A DNA stretch of 64,000 nucleotides from Pteria penguin (GCA_035048485.1 CM068587.1:56536788-56600787); one strand, 5' to 3'. Positions 1-15,400 are shown, counted from the stretch's first letter. Notes: generated by a model not told the origin, from the sequence alone. Made by a program: numbers and translations.

Positions 1-3000
1 TTCATACCAGGTCTGAGGCAATGTAGGTAGTAACAATCATATCAGGTCTGAGGCAGTGTAGGTAGTGACAATCACATCAGGTCTGAGGCAATGTAGGTAG
101 GGACTATCACATCTGGTCTGAGGCAGTGTAGGTAGTGACAATTGTATCAGGTCTGGGCAATGTAGCTAGTGAAAATGATATTAGGTCTGACGTAGAGTAG
201 GTAGTGACAATCACATCAGGTCTGAGGCAATGTAGGTGGTGACAATCACATCAGGTCTGAGGCAATGTAGGTAGTGACAATAATATCAGGTCTGAGGCAG
301 TGTAGCTAGTAACAACCATATAAGGTCTGAGGCAGTGTTGGTAGTGACAATCATATCAGGTCTGAGGCAATGTAGGTAGTGACAATCATATCAGGTTTGA
401 GGCAATGTAGGTAGTGACAATCATATCAGGTCTGGGCAATGTAGCTAGTGACAATCATATCAGGTCTGAGGCAATGTAGGTAGTGACAATCATATCAGGT
501 CTGAGGCAGTGTAGGTAGTGACAGTCATATCAGCTCTGAGGCAATGTAGGTAGTGACAATCATATCAGGTCTGAGGCAGTGTAGGTAGTGACAATCATAT
601 CAGGTCTGAGGCAATGTAGCTGAGTGACAATCATATCAGGTCTGAGACAATGTAGATAGTGACAGTCATATCAGGTCTGAGGTAATGTAGGTACTGACAA
701 TGATATCAGATCTGACGCAGAGTAGGTAGTGACAATCATATCAGGTCTGACATAGAGTAGGTAGTGACAATGATATCAGGTCTGACATAGAGTAGGTAGT
801 GACAATCACATCAGGTCTGAGGCAATGTAGGTAGTGACAATCATATCAGGTCTGAGGCAATGTAGGTAGTGACAATCATATCAGGTCTGGGCAATGTAGC
901 TAGTGACAATCATATCAGGTCTGAGGCAATGTAGCTAGTGACAATCATATCAGGTCTGAGGCAATGTAGGTAGTGACAATCATATCAGGTCTGAGGCAAT
1001 GTAGGTAGTGACAATCATATTAGGTCTGAGGTAGAGTATGTAGTGACAATCATATCAGGTCTGACGTAGAGTAGGTAGTGACAATCACATCGGGTCCGAG
1101 GCAGTGTAGGTAGTGACAATCACATCAGGTCTGAGGCAATGTAGGTAGGGACTATCACATCTGGTCTGAGGCAGTGTAGGTAGTGACAATTGTATCAGGT
1201 CTGGGCAATGTAGCTAGTGAAAATGATATTAGGTCTGACGTAGAGTAGGTAGTGACAATCACATCAGGTCTGAGGCAATGTAGGTGGTGACAATCACATC
1301 AGGTCTGAGGCAATGTAGGTAGTGACAATAATATCAGGTCTGAGGCAGTGTAGCTAGTAACAACCATATAAGGTCTGAGGCAGTGTTGGTAGTGACAATC
1401 ATATCAGGTCTGAGGCAATGTAGGTAGTGACAATCATATCAGGTTTGAGGCAATGTAGGTAGTGACAATCATATCAGGTCTCGGCAATGTAGCTAGTGAC
1501 AATCATATCAGGTCTGAGGCAATGTAGGTAGTGACAATCATATCAGGTCTGAGGCAGTGTAGGTAGTGACAGTCATATCAGCTCTGAGGCAATGTAGGTA
1601 GTGACAATCATATCAGGTCTGAGGCAGTGTAGGTAGTGACAATCATATCAGGTCTGAGGCAATGTAGCTGAGTGACAATCATATCAGGTCTGAGACAATG
1701 TAGATAGTGACAGTCATATCAGGTCTGAGGTAATGTAGGTAGTGACAATGATATCAGATCTGATGCAGAGTAGGTAGTGACAATCATATCAGGTCTGACG
1801 TAGAGTAGGTAGTGACAATGATATCAGGTCTGACATAGAGTAGGTAGTGACAATCACATCAGGTCTGAGGCAATGTAGGTAGTGACAATCATATCAGGTC
1901 TGAGGCAATGTAGGTAGTGACAATCATATCAGGTCTGGGCAATGTAGCTAGTGACAATCATATCAGGTCTGAGGCAATGTAGCTAGTGACAATCATATCA
2001 GGTCTGAGGCAATGTAGGTAGTGACAATCATATCAGGTTTGAGGCAATGTAGCTAGTGACAATCATATCAGGTCTGAGGCAATGTAGGTAGTGACATTCA
2101 TACCAGGTCTGAGGCAATGTAGGTAGTAACAATCATATCAGGTCTGAGGCAGTGTAGGTAGTGACAATCATATCAGGTCTGAGGTAATGTAGGTAGTGAC
2201 AATCATATCAGGTCTGAGGCAATGTAGGTAGTGACAGTCATATCAGGTCTGAGGCAATGTAGCTAGTGACAATCATATCAGGTCTGAGGTAATGTAGGTA
2301 GTGACAGTCATATCAGGTCTGAGGTAATGTAGGTAGTGACAATCATATCAGGTCTGAGGCAATGTATGTAGTGACAATGATATCAGGTCTGAGGCAATGT
2401 AGGTAGTGACAATCATATCAGGTCTGAGGTAATGTAGGTAGTGACAATCATATCAGGTCTGAGGTAATGTAGGGAGTGACAGTCATATCAGGTCTGAGGC
2501 AATGTAGGTAGTGACAATGATATCAGGTCTGAGGCAATGTAGCTAGTGACAGTCATATCAGGTCTGAGGCAAGGTAGATATTGACAATCACATCAGGTCT
2601 GAGGCAATGTAGGTAGTGACAATCACATCAGGTCTGAGGCAATGTAGGTAGTGACAATCATATCAGGTCTGGGCAATGTAGCTAGTGACAATCATATCAG
2701 GTCTGAGGCAATGTAGGTAGTGACAATCATATCAGGTCTGAGGCAATGTAGGTAGTGACAATCATATCAGGTCTGAGGCAATGTAGGTAGTGACAATCAT
2801 ATCAGGTCTGAGGCAGTGTAGGTAGTGACAATCATATCAGGTCTGAGGCAATGTAGCTAGTGACAATCATATCAGGTCTGAGGCAGTGTAGGTAGTGACA
2901 ATCATATCAGGTCTGAGGCAATGTAGCTGAGTGACAATCATATCAGGTCTGAGGCAATGTAGATATTGACAGTCATATCAGGTCTGAGGCAAGGTAGGTA

Positions 3001-4808
3001 GTGACAATCACATCTGGTCTGAGGCAATGTAGGTAGTGACAATCACATCAGATCTGACGTAGAGTAGGTAGTGACAATCATATCAGGTCTGACGTAGAGT
3101 AGGTAGTGACAATGATATCAGGTCTGACATAGAGTAGGTAGTGACAATCACATCAGGTCTGAGGCAGTGACAATCACATCAGGTCTGAGGCAATGTAGGT
3201 AGTGACAATCATATCAGGTGTGAGGCAGTGTAGCTAGTGACAATCATATCAGGTCTGAGGCAGTGTAGGTAGTGACAATCATATCAGGTCTGAGGCAATG
3301 TAGCTAGTGACAATCATATCAGGTCTGAGGTAATGTAGGTAGTCACAGTCATATCAGGTCTGAGGCAATGTAGGTAGTGACAATCATATCAGGTCTTAGG
3401 AAATATAGGTAGTGACAATCATATCAGGTCTGGGCAATGTAGGTAGTGACAATCATATTAGGTCTGAGGTAGAGTAAGTAGAGACAATGATATCAGGTCT
3501 GACGTAGAGTAGGTAGTGACAATCACATCAGGTCCGAGGCAGTGTAGGTAGTGACAATCACATCAGGTCTGAGGCAGTGTAGGTAGTGACAATCGTATCA
3601 GGTCTGGGCAATGTAGCTAGTGACAATGATATTAGGTCTGACGTAGAGTAGGTAGTGACAATCACATCAGGCTTGAGGCAATGTAGGTGGTGACAATCAC
3701 ATCAGGTCTGAAGCAATGTAGGTAGTGACAATCATATCAGGTCTGAGGCAGTGTAGCTAGTGACAATCATATCAGGTCTGAGGCAGTGTAGGTAGTGACA
3801 ATCATATCAGGTCTGAGGCAATGTAGGTAGTGACAATCATATCAGGTTTGAGGCAATGTAGGTAGTGACAATCATATCAGGTCTGAGGCAATGTAGGTAG
3901 TGACAATCATATCAGGTCTGAGGCAATGTAGGTAGTGACAATCATATCAGGTCTGGGCAATGTAGCTAGTGACAATCATATCAGGTCTGAGGCAATGTAG
4001 GTAGTGACAATCATATCAGGTCTGAGGCAGTGTAGGTAGTGACAATCATATCAGGTCTGAGGCAATATAGGTAGTGACAATCATATCAGGTCTGAGGCAA
4101 TGTAGCTGAGTGACAATCATATCAGGTCTGAGGCAATGTAGATAGTGACAGTCATATCAGGTCTGAGGTAATGTAGGTAGTGACAATGATATCAGATCTG
4201 ACGCAGAGTAGGTAGTGACAATCATATCAGGTCTGATGTAGAGTAGCTAGTGACAATGATATCAGGTCTGACATAGAGTAGGTAGTGACAATCACATCAG
4301 GTCTGAGGCAATGTAGGTAGTGACAATCATATCAGGTCTGAGGCAGTATAGCTAGTGACAATCATATCAGGTCTGAGGCAGTGTAGGTAGTGACAATCAT
4401 ATCAGGTCTGAGGCAATGTAGCTAGTGACAATCATATCAGGTCTGAGGTAATGTAGGTAGTCACAGTCATATCAGGTCTGAGGCATTGTAGGTAGTGACA
4501 ATCATTTCAGGTCTGGGCAATGTAGGTAGTGACAATCATATCAGGTCTGAGGTAGTGTAGATAGTGACAGTCATATCAGGTCTGAGGCAATGTAGGTAGT
4601 GACAATCATATCAGGTCTGAGGCAATGTAGCTAGTGACAATCATATCAGGTCTGAGGCAGTGTAGCTAGTGACAATCATATCAGGGCTGAGGCAATGTAG
4701 GTAGTGAGAATTATATCAGGTCTGAGGCAATGTAGCTAGTGACAATCATATCAGGTCTGAGGCAATGTAGCTAGTGACAATCATATCAGGTCTGAGGTAA
4801 TGTAGATC
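1..4808. repeat. 35-bp satellite array with ~1048-bp higher-order period
   Basis: About 135 copies of a 35-bp unit containing ATCAGGTCTGAGGCAATG and TAGGTAGTGACAATC fill this stretch and continue off the left edge. Unusual variants recur at fixed distance: GGACTATCAC at 101 and again at 1149 (1048 bp apart), and TTCATACCAG at 1 and 2097 (2 x 1048). The array therefore grew by copying blocks of about 30 units. It lies within or beyond the DHTKD1-like intron after exon 7. Confidence 0.95.
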
Positions 4809-4836
4809 GTACTGAGGGACTGACTGCTGATTACTG

Positions 4837-6186
4837 TCAGAACATAAGTCCACTCAGTCAGAACATAAGTTCACTCAGTCAGAATATATTAAGTCCACTC
4901 AGTCAGAATATAAGTCCACTCAGTCAGAACATAAGTCCACTCAGTCAGAATATAAGTCCACTCATTCAGAACATAAGTCCACTCAGTCAGAATATAAGTC
5001 CACTCAGTCAGAACATAGGTCCTCCCAGTCAGAACATAAGTCCACTCAGTCAGAACATAGGTCTACTCAGTCAGGATATAAGTCCACTCAGTCAGAACAT
5101 AAGTTCACTCAGTCAGAACATAAGTCCACTCAGTCAGAACATAAGTCCACTCAGTCAGAACATAGGTCCTCCCAGTCAGAACATAAGTCCACTCAGTCAG
5201 AACATAAGTCCACTCAGTCAGAATATAAGTCCACTCAGTCAGAACATAGGTCCTCCCAGTCAGAACATAAGTCCACTCAGTCAGAACATAGGTCTACTCA
5301 GTCAGAATATAAGTCCACTCAGTCAGAATATAAGTCCACTCATTCAGAACATAAGTCCACTCAGTCAGAATATAAGTCCACTCAGTCAGAACATAGGTCC
5401 TCCCAGTCAGAACATAAGTCCACTCAGTCAGAACATAGGTCTACTCAGTCAGGATATAAGTCCACTCAGTCAGAACATAAGTTCACTCAGTCAGAACATA
5501 AGTCCACTCAGTCAGAACATAAGTCCACTCAGTCAGAACATAGGTCCTCCCAGTCAGAACATAAGTCCACTCAGTCAGAACATAAGTCCACTCAGTCAGA
5601 ATATAAGTCCACTCAGTCAGAACATAGGTCCTCCCAGTCAGAACATAAGTCCACTCAGTCAGAACATAGGTCTACTCAGTCAGAACATAAGTCCACTCAG
5701 TCAGAACATAAGTCCACTCAGTCAGAACATAAGGCCACTCAGTCAGAATATAAGTCCACTCATTCAGAACATAAGTCCACTCAGTCAGAATATAAGTCCA
5801 CTCAGTCAGAACATAGGTCCTCCCAGTCAGAACATAAGTCCACTCAGTCAGAACATAGGTCTACTCAGTCAGGATATAAGTCCACTCAGTCAGAACATAA
5901 GTTCACTCAGTCAGAACATAAGTCCACTCAGTCAGAACATAAGTCCACTCAGTCAGAACATAGGTCCTCCCAGTCAGAACATAAGTCCACTCAGTCAGAA
6001 CATAAGTCCACTCAGTCAGAATATAAGTCCACTCAGTCAGAACATAGGTCCTCCCAGTCAGAACATAAGTCCACTCAGTCAGAACATAGGTCTACTCAGT
6101 CAGAACATAAGTCCACTCAGTCAGAACATAAGTCCACTCAGTCAGAACATAAGGCCACTCAGTCAGAACATAAGGCCACTCAGTCA
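4837..6186. repeat. 21-bp satellite array with 378- and 420-bp higher-order blocks
   Basis: About 64 copies of a 21-bp unit (CAGAACATAAGTCCACTCAG plus T). The marker variant TCAGGATATA occurs at 5071, 5449 and 5869, spacings of 18 and 20 units. Most of 5341-5640 is repeated base for base at 5761-6060. About 28 bp of unrelated sequence separates it from the 35-bp array. Confidence 0.95.
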
Positions 6187-6280
6187 CTCTGACATTTAAC
6201 TGTGTGAATCTATTCTAAAATTATCCATTTTTTACCCTTGTAACAGTTATTGCGATCTTTACAGAGAATCTCTTGCTATC

Positions 6281-6385
6281 TTTGAACAATGCTCCATTTA
6301 TCTGAGGAATGCTCCATATATCTGAACAATGTTCCATTTATTTGAACAATGCTCCATTTATCTGAGGAATGCTCCATTTATCTAA
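6281..6385. repeat. Short tandem repeat, ~19-20 bp unit
   Basis: Four to five imperfect copies of a unit containing GAACAATGCTCCATTTATCT or GAGGAATGCTCCAT, just downstream (in gene sense) of DHTKD1-like exon 7. Confidence 0.7.
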
Positions 6386-6475
6386 ATCCAATCTATATTT
6401 CAAAACTTCCTTTACTATCAAATTAATCACAAACATAATCATAAAGTATACATAGAAACCACTTAGAAAACCTAC

Positions 6476-9400
6476 ATAAATGAGACAGAACATCCCCTGT
6501 ACCCTTGACACCAGGTGGAATTTCAGTCTTCCCACGCATCTGCAAATATCAAATTTTTACATCACATTTACATTAAAATGACAAAACAGCAAGACCAATC
6601 CATGAATATTGCATGAAATGTCACCTTAGAGTTTAAAGGTGCTAAAAATACTCGATGTGGTTATGGGTTTATGTTTCATTCTGTTATCCCCAGAGATCTT
6701 GATAGCAGTGTTACAGAGATCTGATAACAAATAAATAGGCTCAAATACTTCTCACTTAAGACATCCTTCCAGACCACTCTGGTTTGTTGATCTTTGAGTT
6801 GTTCTAAAGAAAGTTGTAAAAGACCATACTATTGGACCTATGTAACTCAGCCCCAGTTCAATCCCTTGAGGATTCTGGCCAAAAAACAGTAACACTTCAT
6901 CACTACCAAGTTTCATCAAAATCTTTTTACAAATTCTGAAGAAGTCCATCAAAGCTTATTATCATATACAAATACTATATCTTCCCCTATTTCTAACTAA
7001 ATCAAAATGCAAAATATCCTAAAAATTATGTTTTATATTTGTTTTGCATTTCTTTCGAATTATATTTATCTGAATAAAGTATGTTATAATATACAAAAAT
7101 CCAAGTACAGTCAAACTTCGATATCTCGAATACCCGGGATATCTCGAAGTCGAACGTCGGCCCCGAAAAAAATGCTTCATATTATGATTAAATTCATCAC
7201 GGATGTGTAGAACACTGATATGTCGATTACCATGCTTATCTCGAATACATTTTCAAGTCCCGAAGTTCTTATTTACCCGGTTTATCTCGAAGTTGGCTTC
7301 TTATTGACAATATTCCCCTCGCATTTACCCTAAATGACAGGTCGCTTGCGTGGTGTGATCAATTGACTGTATTGGTGTACAAAGCTGCAGTAATTACATA
7401 ATCGATAGCGTCCGTGCATACCATGTTATTTATACCAAGTATTAATAAATGATGATAGCTTATTAAATTCGACCCAAAATTAGATAATTAACATTAACTG
7501 TAATTAGTGCTTTTTCATACCTGTGTTTAAAGAAATTTCTTTACACTGTTCATTAATTATTACTATTTCCAATCCGTGTGTATGTCTATGTATCTTTATG
7601 CAAAGTAATAGTAATTAAATCAAATTATGACGTGTGTCTTTATCTTGTTTTATGTGTTAGCCCATCCTCGGTTTTAGGTATAGCATAAGACTGTTATATC
7701 CAGTATTGGATTTAAATTACGATGTTACTGAACAGGAAACACGACGTTTTCAGTTTTGGAGTATATTCTCTATATATTCATAAAATATAGTGATCTAAAA
7801 ATCCAGGTGAGACTTTAGAGAAGGAATGGACAGTGATGAAATTCAATGAATTAAATTGAAGTGACCTTACCTTAAAACCTTACAAATTTGTTTCTTGTTT
7901 TATGTCGCATCAAGAATATTTCACTTCTATATGATGCATAAGCAGTTAAGTAAATTTCAACAGACCCTCTGGAAATAATTAGGAATCAGTACATATGTGT
8001 CATGATTACTGTGACAAAGGGCCTGTTTTACTGTCTCATCCTCAAAACAAGACACCAATAAGACAAGCTGCTGGAGGAACTAGTATTCATAACTTATAAA
8101 CCCTCAGCCAAGCATCTTACCAAATGAGCTACAAAACCATATAGAACATCTATAGGGATGCAGTGTCCTTGAAAATTATATCACCCTTTTCTTTGACTTT
8201 TGGACTTAAGTACAATCTAGGGACACAAACATTATTACATGTATAATTACCTTTTGAAACATGATAACTGGAGGAAATTTTAGCATACACGTCAAGAAAT
8301 TGAGGCGTCCTCTGTGAGGCATACAAATAACAACATCAGAGATATTACCTGTAAAATATAAAATGACAAGATCAAGTTGATAGAATCATTGCATTACTGA
8401 AGAATTCATTTCTCAATTAGACTACACTAAGTTAATATTCTGTTCTTTAGATTTTTTAACCATAAATATATATATAATGACTTCTTTCAGCTTTCTACAC
8501 AAAATTAAAAATATATGCCAAAGTATGTGCACATACAGGATTTGTGTGGAATTAGAAACATTTCAGAATATACAAACATTTCAGAATATACAATGTTTGA
8601 ACACTGGTAATTTGATGAGTCTGTATTAAGTGTATAGTAATTCTTTTATGGCACTATAAATGGTTAGTTTGTTTAGATTAAACCTATATACAATGGAATA
8701 TATAGTGGTCAGTTATGCACTGCAGTTCCAGTCGATAATTGATAAGTCAGGCATACAGGTGAGCTGGCTTATAAGCTCCTTAAAAATCATAGGTAATTAG
8801 ATGATTATAATTCAAGCATTCGAAGCACAGTTGTGAAAACAGTAACAAAAAGAAAAGCTATGTGTTTAAGTGAAAAAATAAATGCTGTAACACTTGTAGA
8901 TAGCAGAAACAGCTGTCCCTAAGTGGCCTCTATAAAGAAAGTGTTTATAAACTTGGGTAACTGGAATTATGAAATGTAGATAAGAATTACAAAATACTAT
9001 GACAAATGTGAGCTTAGTGGCATGGATTGTGAAAATAAAGACTGCACAGACAGTGGTGGGTCTAGTGATGATGACATCACACAAGCCTTAGTGATGGTTA
9101 AATTGTTAACAGAACTTTTTATGGCATCTGCCTATGACTGAATGGGAATATGTAACAACCAATATAAAAATACCCCAATAAACTGGGAAGTAAACATTAA
9201 AAAAAATTAAAATCAAAAGACAATAGCTAAGGTAGTGATCGTATCATACTAGAAAAACATGAAATATTAAAAGAAATTTGCTCTCTAAGTGAATCAGTAT
9301 ATACCTTGCCAAAATTAAGGACTTTGCAATAAGGACTGGTGTTGCACAAACACTTTACCCTACATGCCACATTAAGGAACAATTTGTCAGTATCGTTGTA

Positions 9401-12400
9401 AACATTAACAACCTGTATTTTTGAAAAATGAATGCCCTTGGCTCAAGTTTAAGCTGTTATCCTAAAACTAGATCAAACTCCAAGGTCAAGATCACAGTCA
9501 AAATTTTGGTACCGAGGGAAAGGTCCTATCATAATGAATACTCACATGAATGGGTATTCCTTGTGAGAAAACCTTTCCTTTGGTACAATGATTATTCACC
9601 TTGTGACCTTGACCTTTGACCTATATTTCAAAAACTTTAACATCATCAAGGTTAAAATTTATGAATCTTAAGAGCTAGGATTTTCATATTTCACATGCAT
9701 ATTTCTTGTGACAAAACCTTTCTGTTCACAAAATAGTTTTTGATCTGTGACCTTGACAGTGACCTCTGACCTACATTTAAAAAACTTTACCATTGGTTAT
9801 AACTTTGGAATCGTAAGAGGTAGGGCTTCATATTACATATGCATATTCCTAGAGACAAGACCTTTCCGTCAGTACAGTACTTTTTTACCTCATGACCTTT
9901 ACTGTAAACGATGAATTACATTTCAAAAACTTTAACATTTGTTATAACTTTTGAATCATAAAAGCTACAGCTTTCATATTTCACATGGCTTGCATATTCC
10001 TAGTGAAAGGACCTTTCCATTGGTACAATAATTTTGACCTTTTGATCTTTACTGTGACCTGCATGTCAAAAACTTTATCATTGGTTCTAACTCTTGATTT
10101 GTAAGAGCTATGGCTTTCATATTTCACATGGATATTCCCATGAGGTGTGGTGTAATCAAAACAAAGGACATTGCAAAACTTTCTTTATTTAGACTTTAAT
10201 TCCACTGGGAGCATTCATGTTTCACAAACATATCTTGTTTCAAATTAGTTTCAATTCTTCTTTCAAACATTTCATTATCAAACACATGCAATAAAATTGT
10301 ATTTACATCAAAAAGTAAATAAAAATGAAAAGGAATAAAGGAAATTTAATCATACATTGCATATGCAAACAAAATTACAAAATTCTCAAACAAAAATACA
10401 TTAAAGACATTCAATAATGACCTAAGAATAGATTATAGATTTTGTTTATCTCTTATGTCAAGTGAATAAAAACTTAAATTCAAAATTTTGACAGTTATAC
10501 CGTTACATACTTTGAGAACTTTTTGTGAAGATTTCATCAAATACACCCATCATGCTTTCACCTCCTTCGCCACCATAACGTTTGACTGTGGTGAATTTGT
10601 TAGCAAGAAAATGGTCAAAAGCCTGAAATGATAAAGAACTAGAGCATGTTTGTAAAACATATGCACTTGCTGTGGACTTAATTCACAGCAGCAAGGAAGC
10701 TTTCCTAAATTCAGGGTTTTCAATAAGAATTAAATTCAGGATCAGAGGAAATTTGAACCGTGTATTCCGTCATTTGAAGCAACAGCATTTCCCCGGGTGC
10801 CAGCTATTATTGAAATCCCTGCAAATTGTAAGTTTCATGGGCTGTAACTCCTATGAATTAAATTTACCAGTAGTGACCTTGCATTTCGAAATATTGACCC
10901 TCAAATCTATAGGAATCCTTTCCAATTGATAAGATTTTATATTACCTCTGTTTAAAAGAACCTGACCTGTAAAATATGATCAAATTCTGATGATAATATA
11001 TGAAAAACACCTGGAAACCAAAAAATGAATAATATCAGTCTTTTTGATCAAATGTGTCCTTGACTTTTTGACCCCAAAATCAATACGGTTCTTCCTTTCT
11101 TTATATTATAAGTAAGCATATATCCAAATTTGATTTCAATATAATGAAAGGTACTTGAGTAATCATCTGGAGACCAATAATGTGTGATGGAGGGACAAAA
11201 GGACAGCACAAAATGACTGACAAAGCAAGCACTAAATACCCAGGGAGTAAAATTTGCACTCGCCCACTCTCATTGGCAACTGAAAGCTACCTGTGGGCAA
11301 CCAAAAATCGTCTGCATGGTCACCCAAATTGCGATTTACAAACTATGGAAGCTTTTGTTTAGGGTTCCATACGGTCTGAATCAATTGGTTAAAATCAGAG
11401 AAAAAGGCGAATTTTTTTTGGTACTAATATTCTTTAGTCATGTCAATGTTTGAACTTTCTTTTTGTTTCCGTTTTCTTTTACATCGATATTTTTAACTTT
11501 CACTTTCATATTCATGTTCACATTTACAAAATTGTTTTGCTGTTTTCGAACCCTGCACTTCATGCATAAATGTGGCACTACATAACAGGGGTTATAATAA
11601 TGCAGGAAAGTTATGGAAAGAGACCAGGAATTCAGTTGATTGAATTTTGTTTAACGTCACACCACGAATATTTTGCATATATGGTGACGGCATCTGCCTG
11701 ATGCGGGGCATACAAATTTTGACCTTTACAACAGACCCACCCGAGGCAGTGAGGGATCTTTAACATGCCATGCATACCATGACACGAGGCCTCGATTTTT
11801 ACTGTTTCATCCGAAAGACAGGACACCAGCATGACCAAAGCGGTACTCAAACCCTGGCATCCCGATCAGGAGGCAAGCGCGATACCACTAGGCCACCAAG
11901 ACATAACCAGGAATTCAGAGAAAGAGAAAAATAATCTGACTAAAAGTGAGTCAGAGGGTGAGTCAGTAAAAGTGAGTCAGAGAGTGAGTCAGTAAAAGTG
12001 AGTCAGAGAGTGAGTCAGTAAATGAAATTGAGATGTAGACCTAGTCTATGTCTTACATCTCAATTACATTAATTAAGTCCCCACCAGGTATGGCAGGGGG
12101 CATTCAGGGAGTAGATTTCGTTGAAATACTTCAGGAGCCATGTGGGTCCCTAATTTAAAAAATTCAGGGGCCCAAATGAAAGTTTAGGGACCCACACGAA
12201 AAAAAAAAAAAATAAAAATAAATAAAAAACCTAGATGAAATTGAGATGTAAGACATATATCTAGTCAGAATGAGAGTGATATTGAAGAATAAAACTGGAT
12301 GAATCAGAGAGCGAAATGTTTGGAAGATTGCTGGAAACAGATATTGAAAGAATTTGAAATAACATGAAAAGAATAATAATGAAATGAAAAAAATTCTCTG

Positions 12401-15400
12401 TTTTTTTTTCATTTTTCTTTCTGTCTTTATTTATTTATTTTTTTTTTTTTTTTTGCCAAAATTACGGCCAAATTTAAATTTTTAAAAAGTAGGTCAAATG
12501 TCAAGGTCATGGTCACAAGGTCAAAAACTTTGGTATAAACAGACAGGTCTTGCCACAATGAATACACATGTGTAGTATGAAGGCCCCATCTTTTTTGATT
12601 CACAAGTTATTGCTAAGGTTAAAGTTTTTCAAAAGTAGGTCAAATGTAAAGGTCAAGATCATGGGGTCAAAAACTTTAGTACCAACAGACAAGTCTTGCC
12701 ACAAGAAATACACATGTGTAGTATGAAGGCCCCATCTCTTTTGGTTCAAAAGTTATTTGTTATCCTTATAATTAAGGATAGAAAATCAACATTGAATTAT
12801 TAATTGATTGACTATTGTCTTCTTCACTCCATAAATATTTCAGGTATATGGTGATGGCATCTTCCTGATGCATTGCATAGAAATTTATACCTTTGCAACA
12901 GACCCACTCAAAGCAGTGAGGGATCTTTTACTGCCATGCCTACCGTGAAACTATTAATCACATGTTCAAATCAAGTGACACAGGTCACCTCTGTTTTTAC
13001 TGTCTCATCAAAAAGACAGGACACCATGGTGCCATCAGTGGGAGTCAACCATTACACGTTTCAGTTAAAAACCAAGCACCTCATCCACTGAGCCATGTCG
13101 GTTTCAATGAAGTATTGAACTCAATATAATCTTGATATATGATTACTTCTTATATATGCTTTATTTATAATCTTGATATATGATTACTTCTTATATATGG
13201 TTTATTTATCTAATTATTTATATAATACAAAATCTATTATTTGTGTTGGTGGATCAGCAGGATGAGGCCTCATTGTTGGATGCTCGAGTAGGTCTTTGAC
13301 AAAATCTACAATACTGATCAGTTAGCTTCCAGGAAATCTACTGTATTAATTGATCTGTATCATAAACAGTCAGTTATATCGCAACATTAAAGCAGGAGGT
13401 AACCAAATTCTTAAACATAGTGATGCAACCTGGGAATCGAACCCGATCGGTGCCAGAAGTCAAATGCTAACCACTTCACCAAGCCTGCCCCTCTATCATT
13501 TTGTGTAAGATATAATAACACAGCCGTTTTTCACATTACCAGTAATTTATAATAAACCTAGGGTCATTCATAAGATTTATGAGTGACATTACATGTAAAT
13601 AACATCAACTTCATTTTGTACATATAACATTACTCATAAATTTATGCTACGAGTGACTTATGATTCTCTTAGGGTTTACATATTTATGATACGAGTGACT
13701 TATGAATACTCTTAGGGTTTACAAGTTTTAGTACATATGGCACCAGATTGCTATACTATCTTTTTTCAATCACCAAAATGGAGATACAATTTTTATTTTA
13801 GGACTCAAACACAGAGCCTGCATGACTGAATCTGCATAAACACACTTAACAACTGTTTGTACCTGACACTTCATCATAAGGTTAGCAAGTGCCACTTTTC
13901 TATTTGAGTCATATTCTATCTGTAATCTAGATTCATACTTCTCAGACAACCATGCCTTTTCTTCCAAAGTCTGAAAAAATACCAAAAAAAATTGTCTTAA
14001 AGGATATCTTTGCTAATTTTAACCTGTTATATTGATTAAAAGTATCACATGCATAGACAATAGAGAATACTCTATTTCCATCATATAATGATAAACATTG
14101 TCTGAGTAGAGTAGAAAACTGACGTGTCTAAAAGGGTTCCTTACTTGTTGTCAGATATTAGAGGATAGAGTATAAATCACACTTCCTCTACCTTATCCCA
14201 GCATCAAGTATAAATATCAGGAAATTCCTATGACAGAAACTCAAGTTATTGTTAAACATAGAAAGTGCTGACATTGTTATTACTATTTATAAATTCAATG
14301 TCTTGTAACTGTAACAAAAGTAGATGTGTTGGTGATGCCCTAGCCCGCAATTTATGCAAGCTCAAGTTATCTAGAGACATAGAAAGTATGGGCAGAAGGA
14401 CAGAGATTATTATAGAGCATCCGCCAAATGGTGTGGGACCTAATCACATATACCGGTATTATAGAGTCATTAGATTACTTTCAAAGTATTCTGTGATATA
14501 ATTTATGACACTGCCTTCACAAATTCTCTATCATACTATTGATGTGCTGCATCAATCATTCCATGCTGTGTAGGCAATATGGGTTCAATTCCTGGAATGT
14601 ACCATTAACAGACAATGGATATGATGTGAGGGGTCTTATGCCAGACATGCTACTTTTTACTGGGATTTATCATTATGATAATATTATGTTTGCATTGCGA
14701 TGTCACAGTAGAATGATGTGAAAAAGGCAAAGTTTTTATAATATAATATATCTATGATGCATAAATTACAAATTCAATATACTATATATATACTTTATCG
14801 TATCTATGATGGTATAACAATCATGGTGCTTGTAATGTCATTAGTCTGCAGGATTTATGATACTATTATATATACACATAGGTTTTACTAGTAGCTGACC
14901 TCTACATGGTCCAGCTCTATGGCTGATGATCCACAGTATGTGTCTTCAAGACTTTGAACTAGTTCTGAGACAGACATGGAGTCTGGTCCACAGTGATATA
15001 GACCAGTTAAAGGTACTCTCTGATCAGAATCCAGTACCAAATTATACAGTGAGGGAGATAACTCTTGGACATCTCTGAAAATATTATATAGATAATATGG
15101 GAAGATGCATATTTAATGATTTGTATATAAGTTTGTGTTTGTCATGATAATGAGAATAATTGCAAATGAATACATCATTCGAATCAATCATTCATGATGT
15201 TTAGATACATATACATTTTTCACCTTGATTAAAAATGCAAAGTTTATTGACTTAATTCTTAAAAAGATTTATAATCCTTTACAACATCTTCTATTCTATT
15301 TCTTGTAAATTTTATGTATATCTCTTTCCTCCACAAATTAATATATATACTTTCTTTACTTTTTTTATAATCATTTGAAAGTTGTATGATAAATTTTTGA

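Noticed and set aside
1..6186. CRISPR array
   Set aside because: Units are contiguous with no unique spacers, the genome is eukaryotic, and no cas genes are present.
10672..10929. 85-codon plus-strand gene
   Set aside because: No motif or splice context, and it lies inside an intron of the minus-strand gene.
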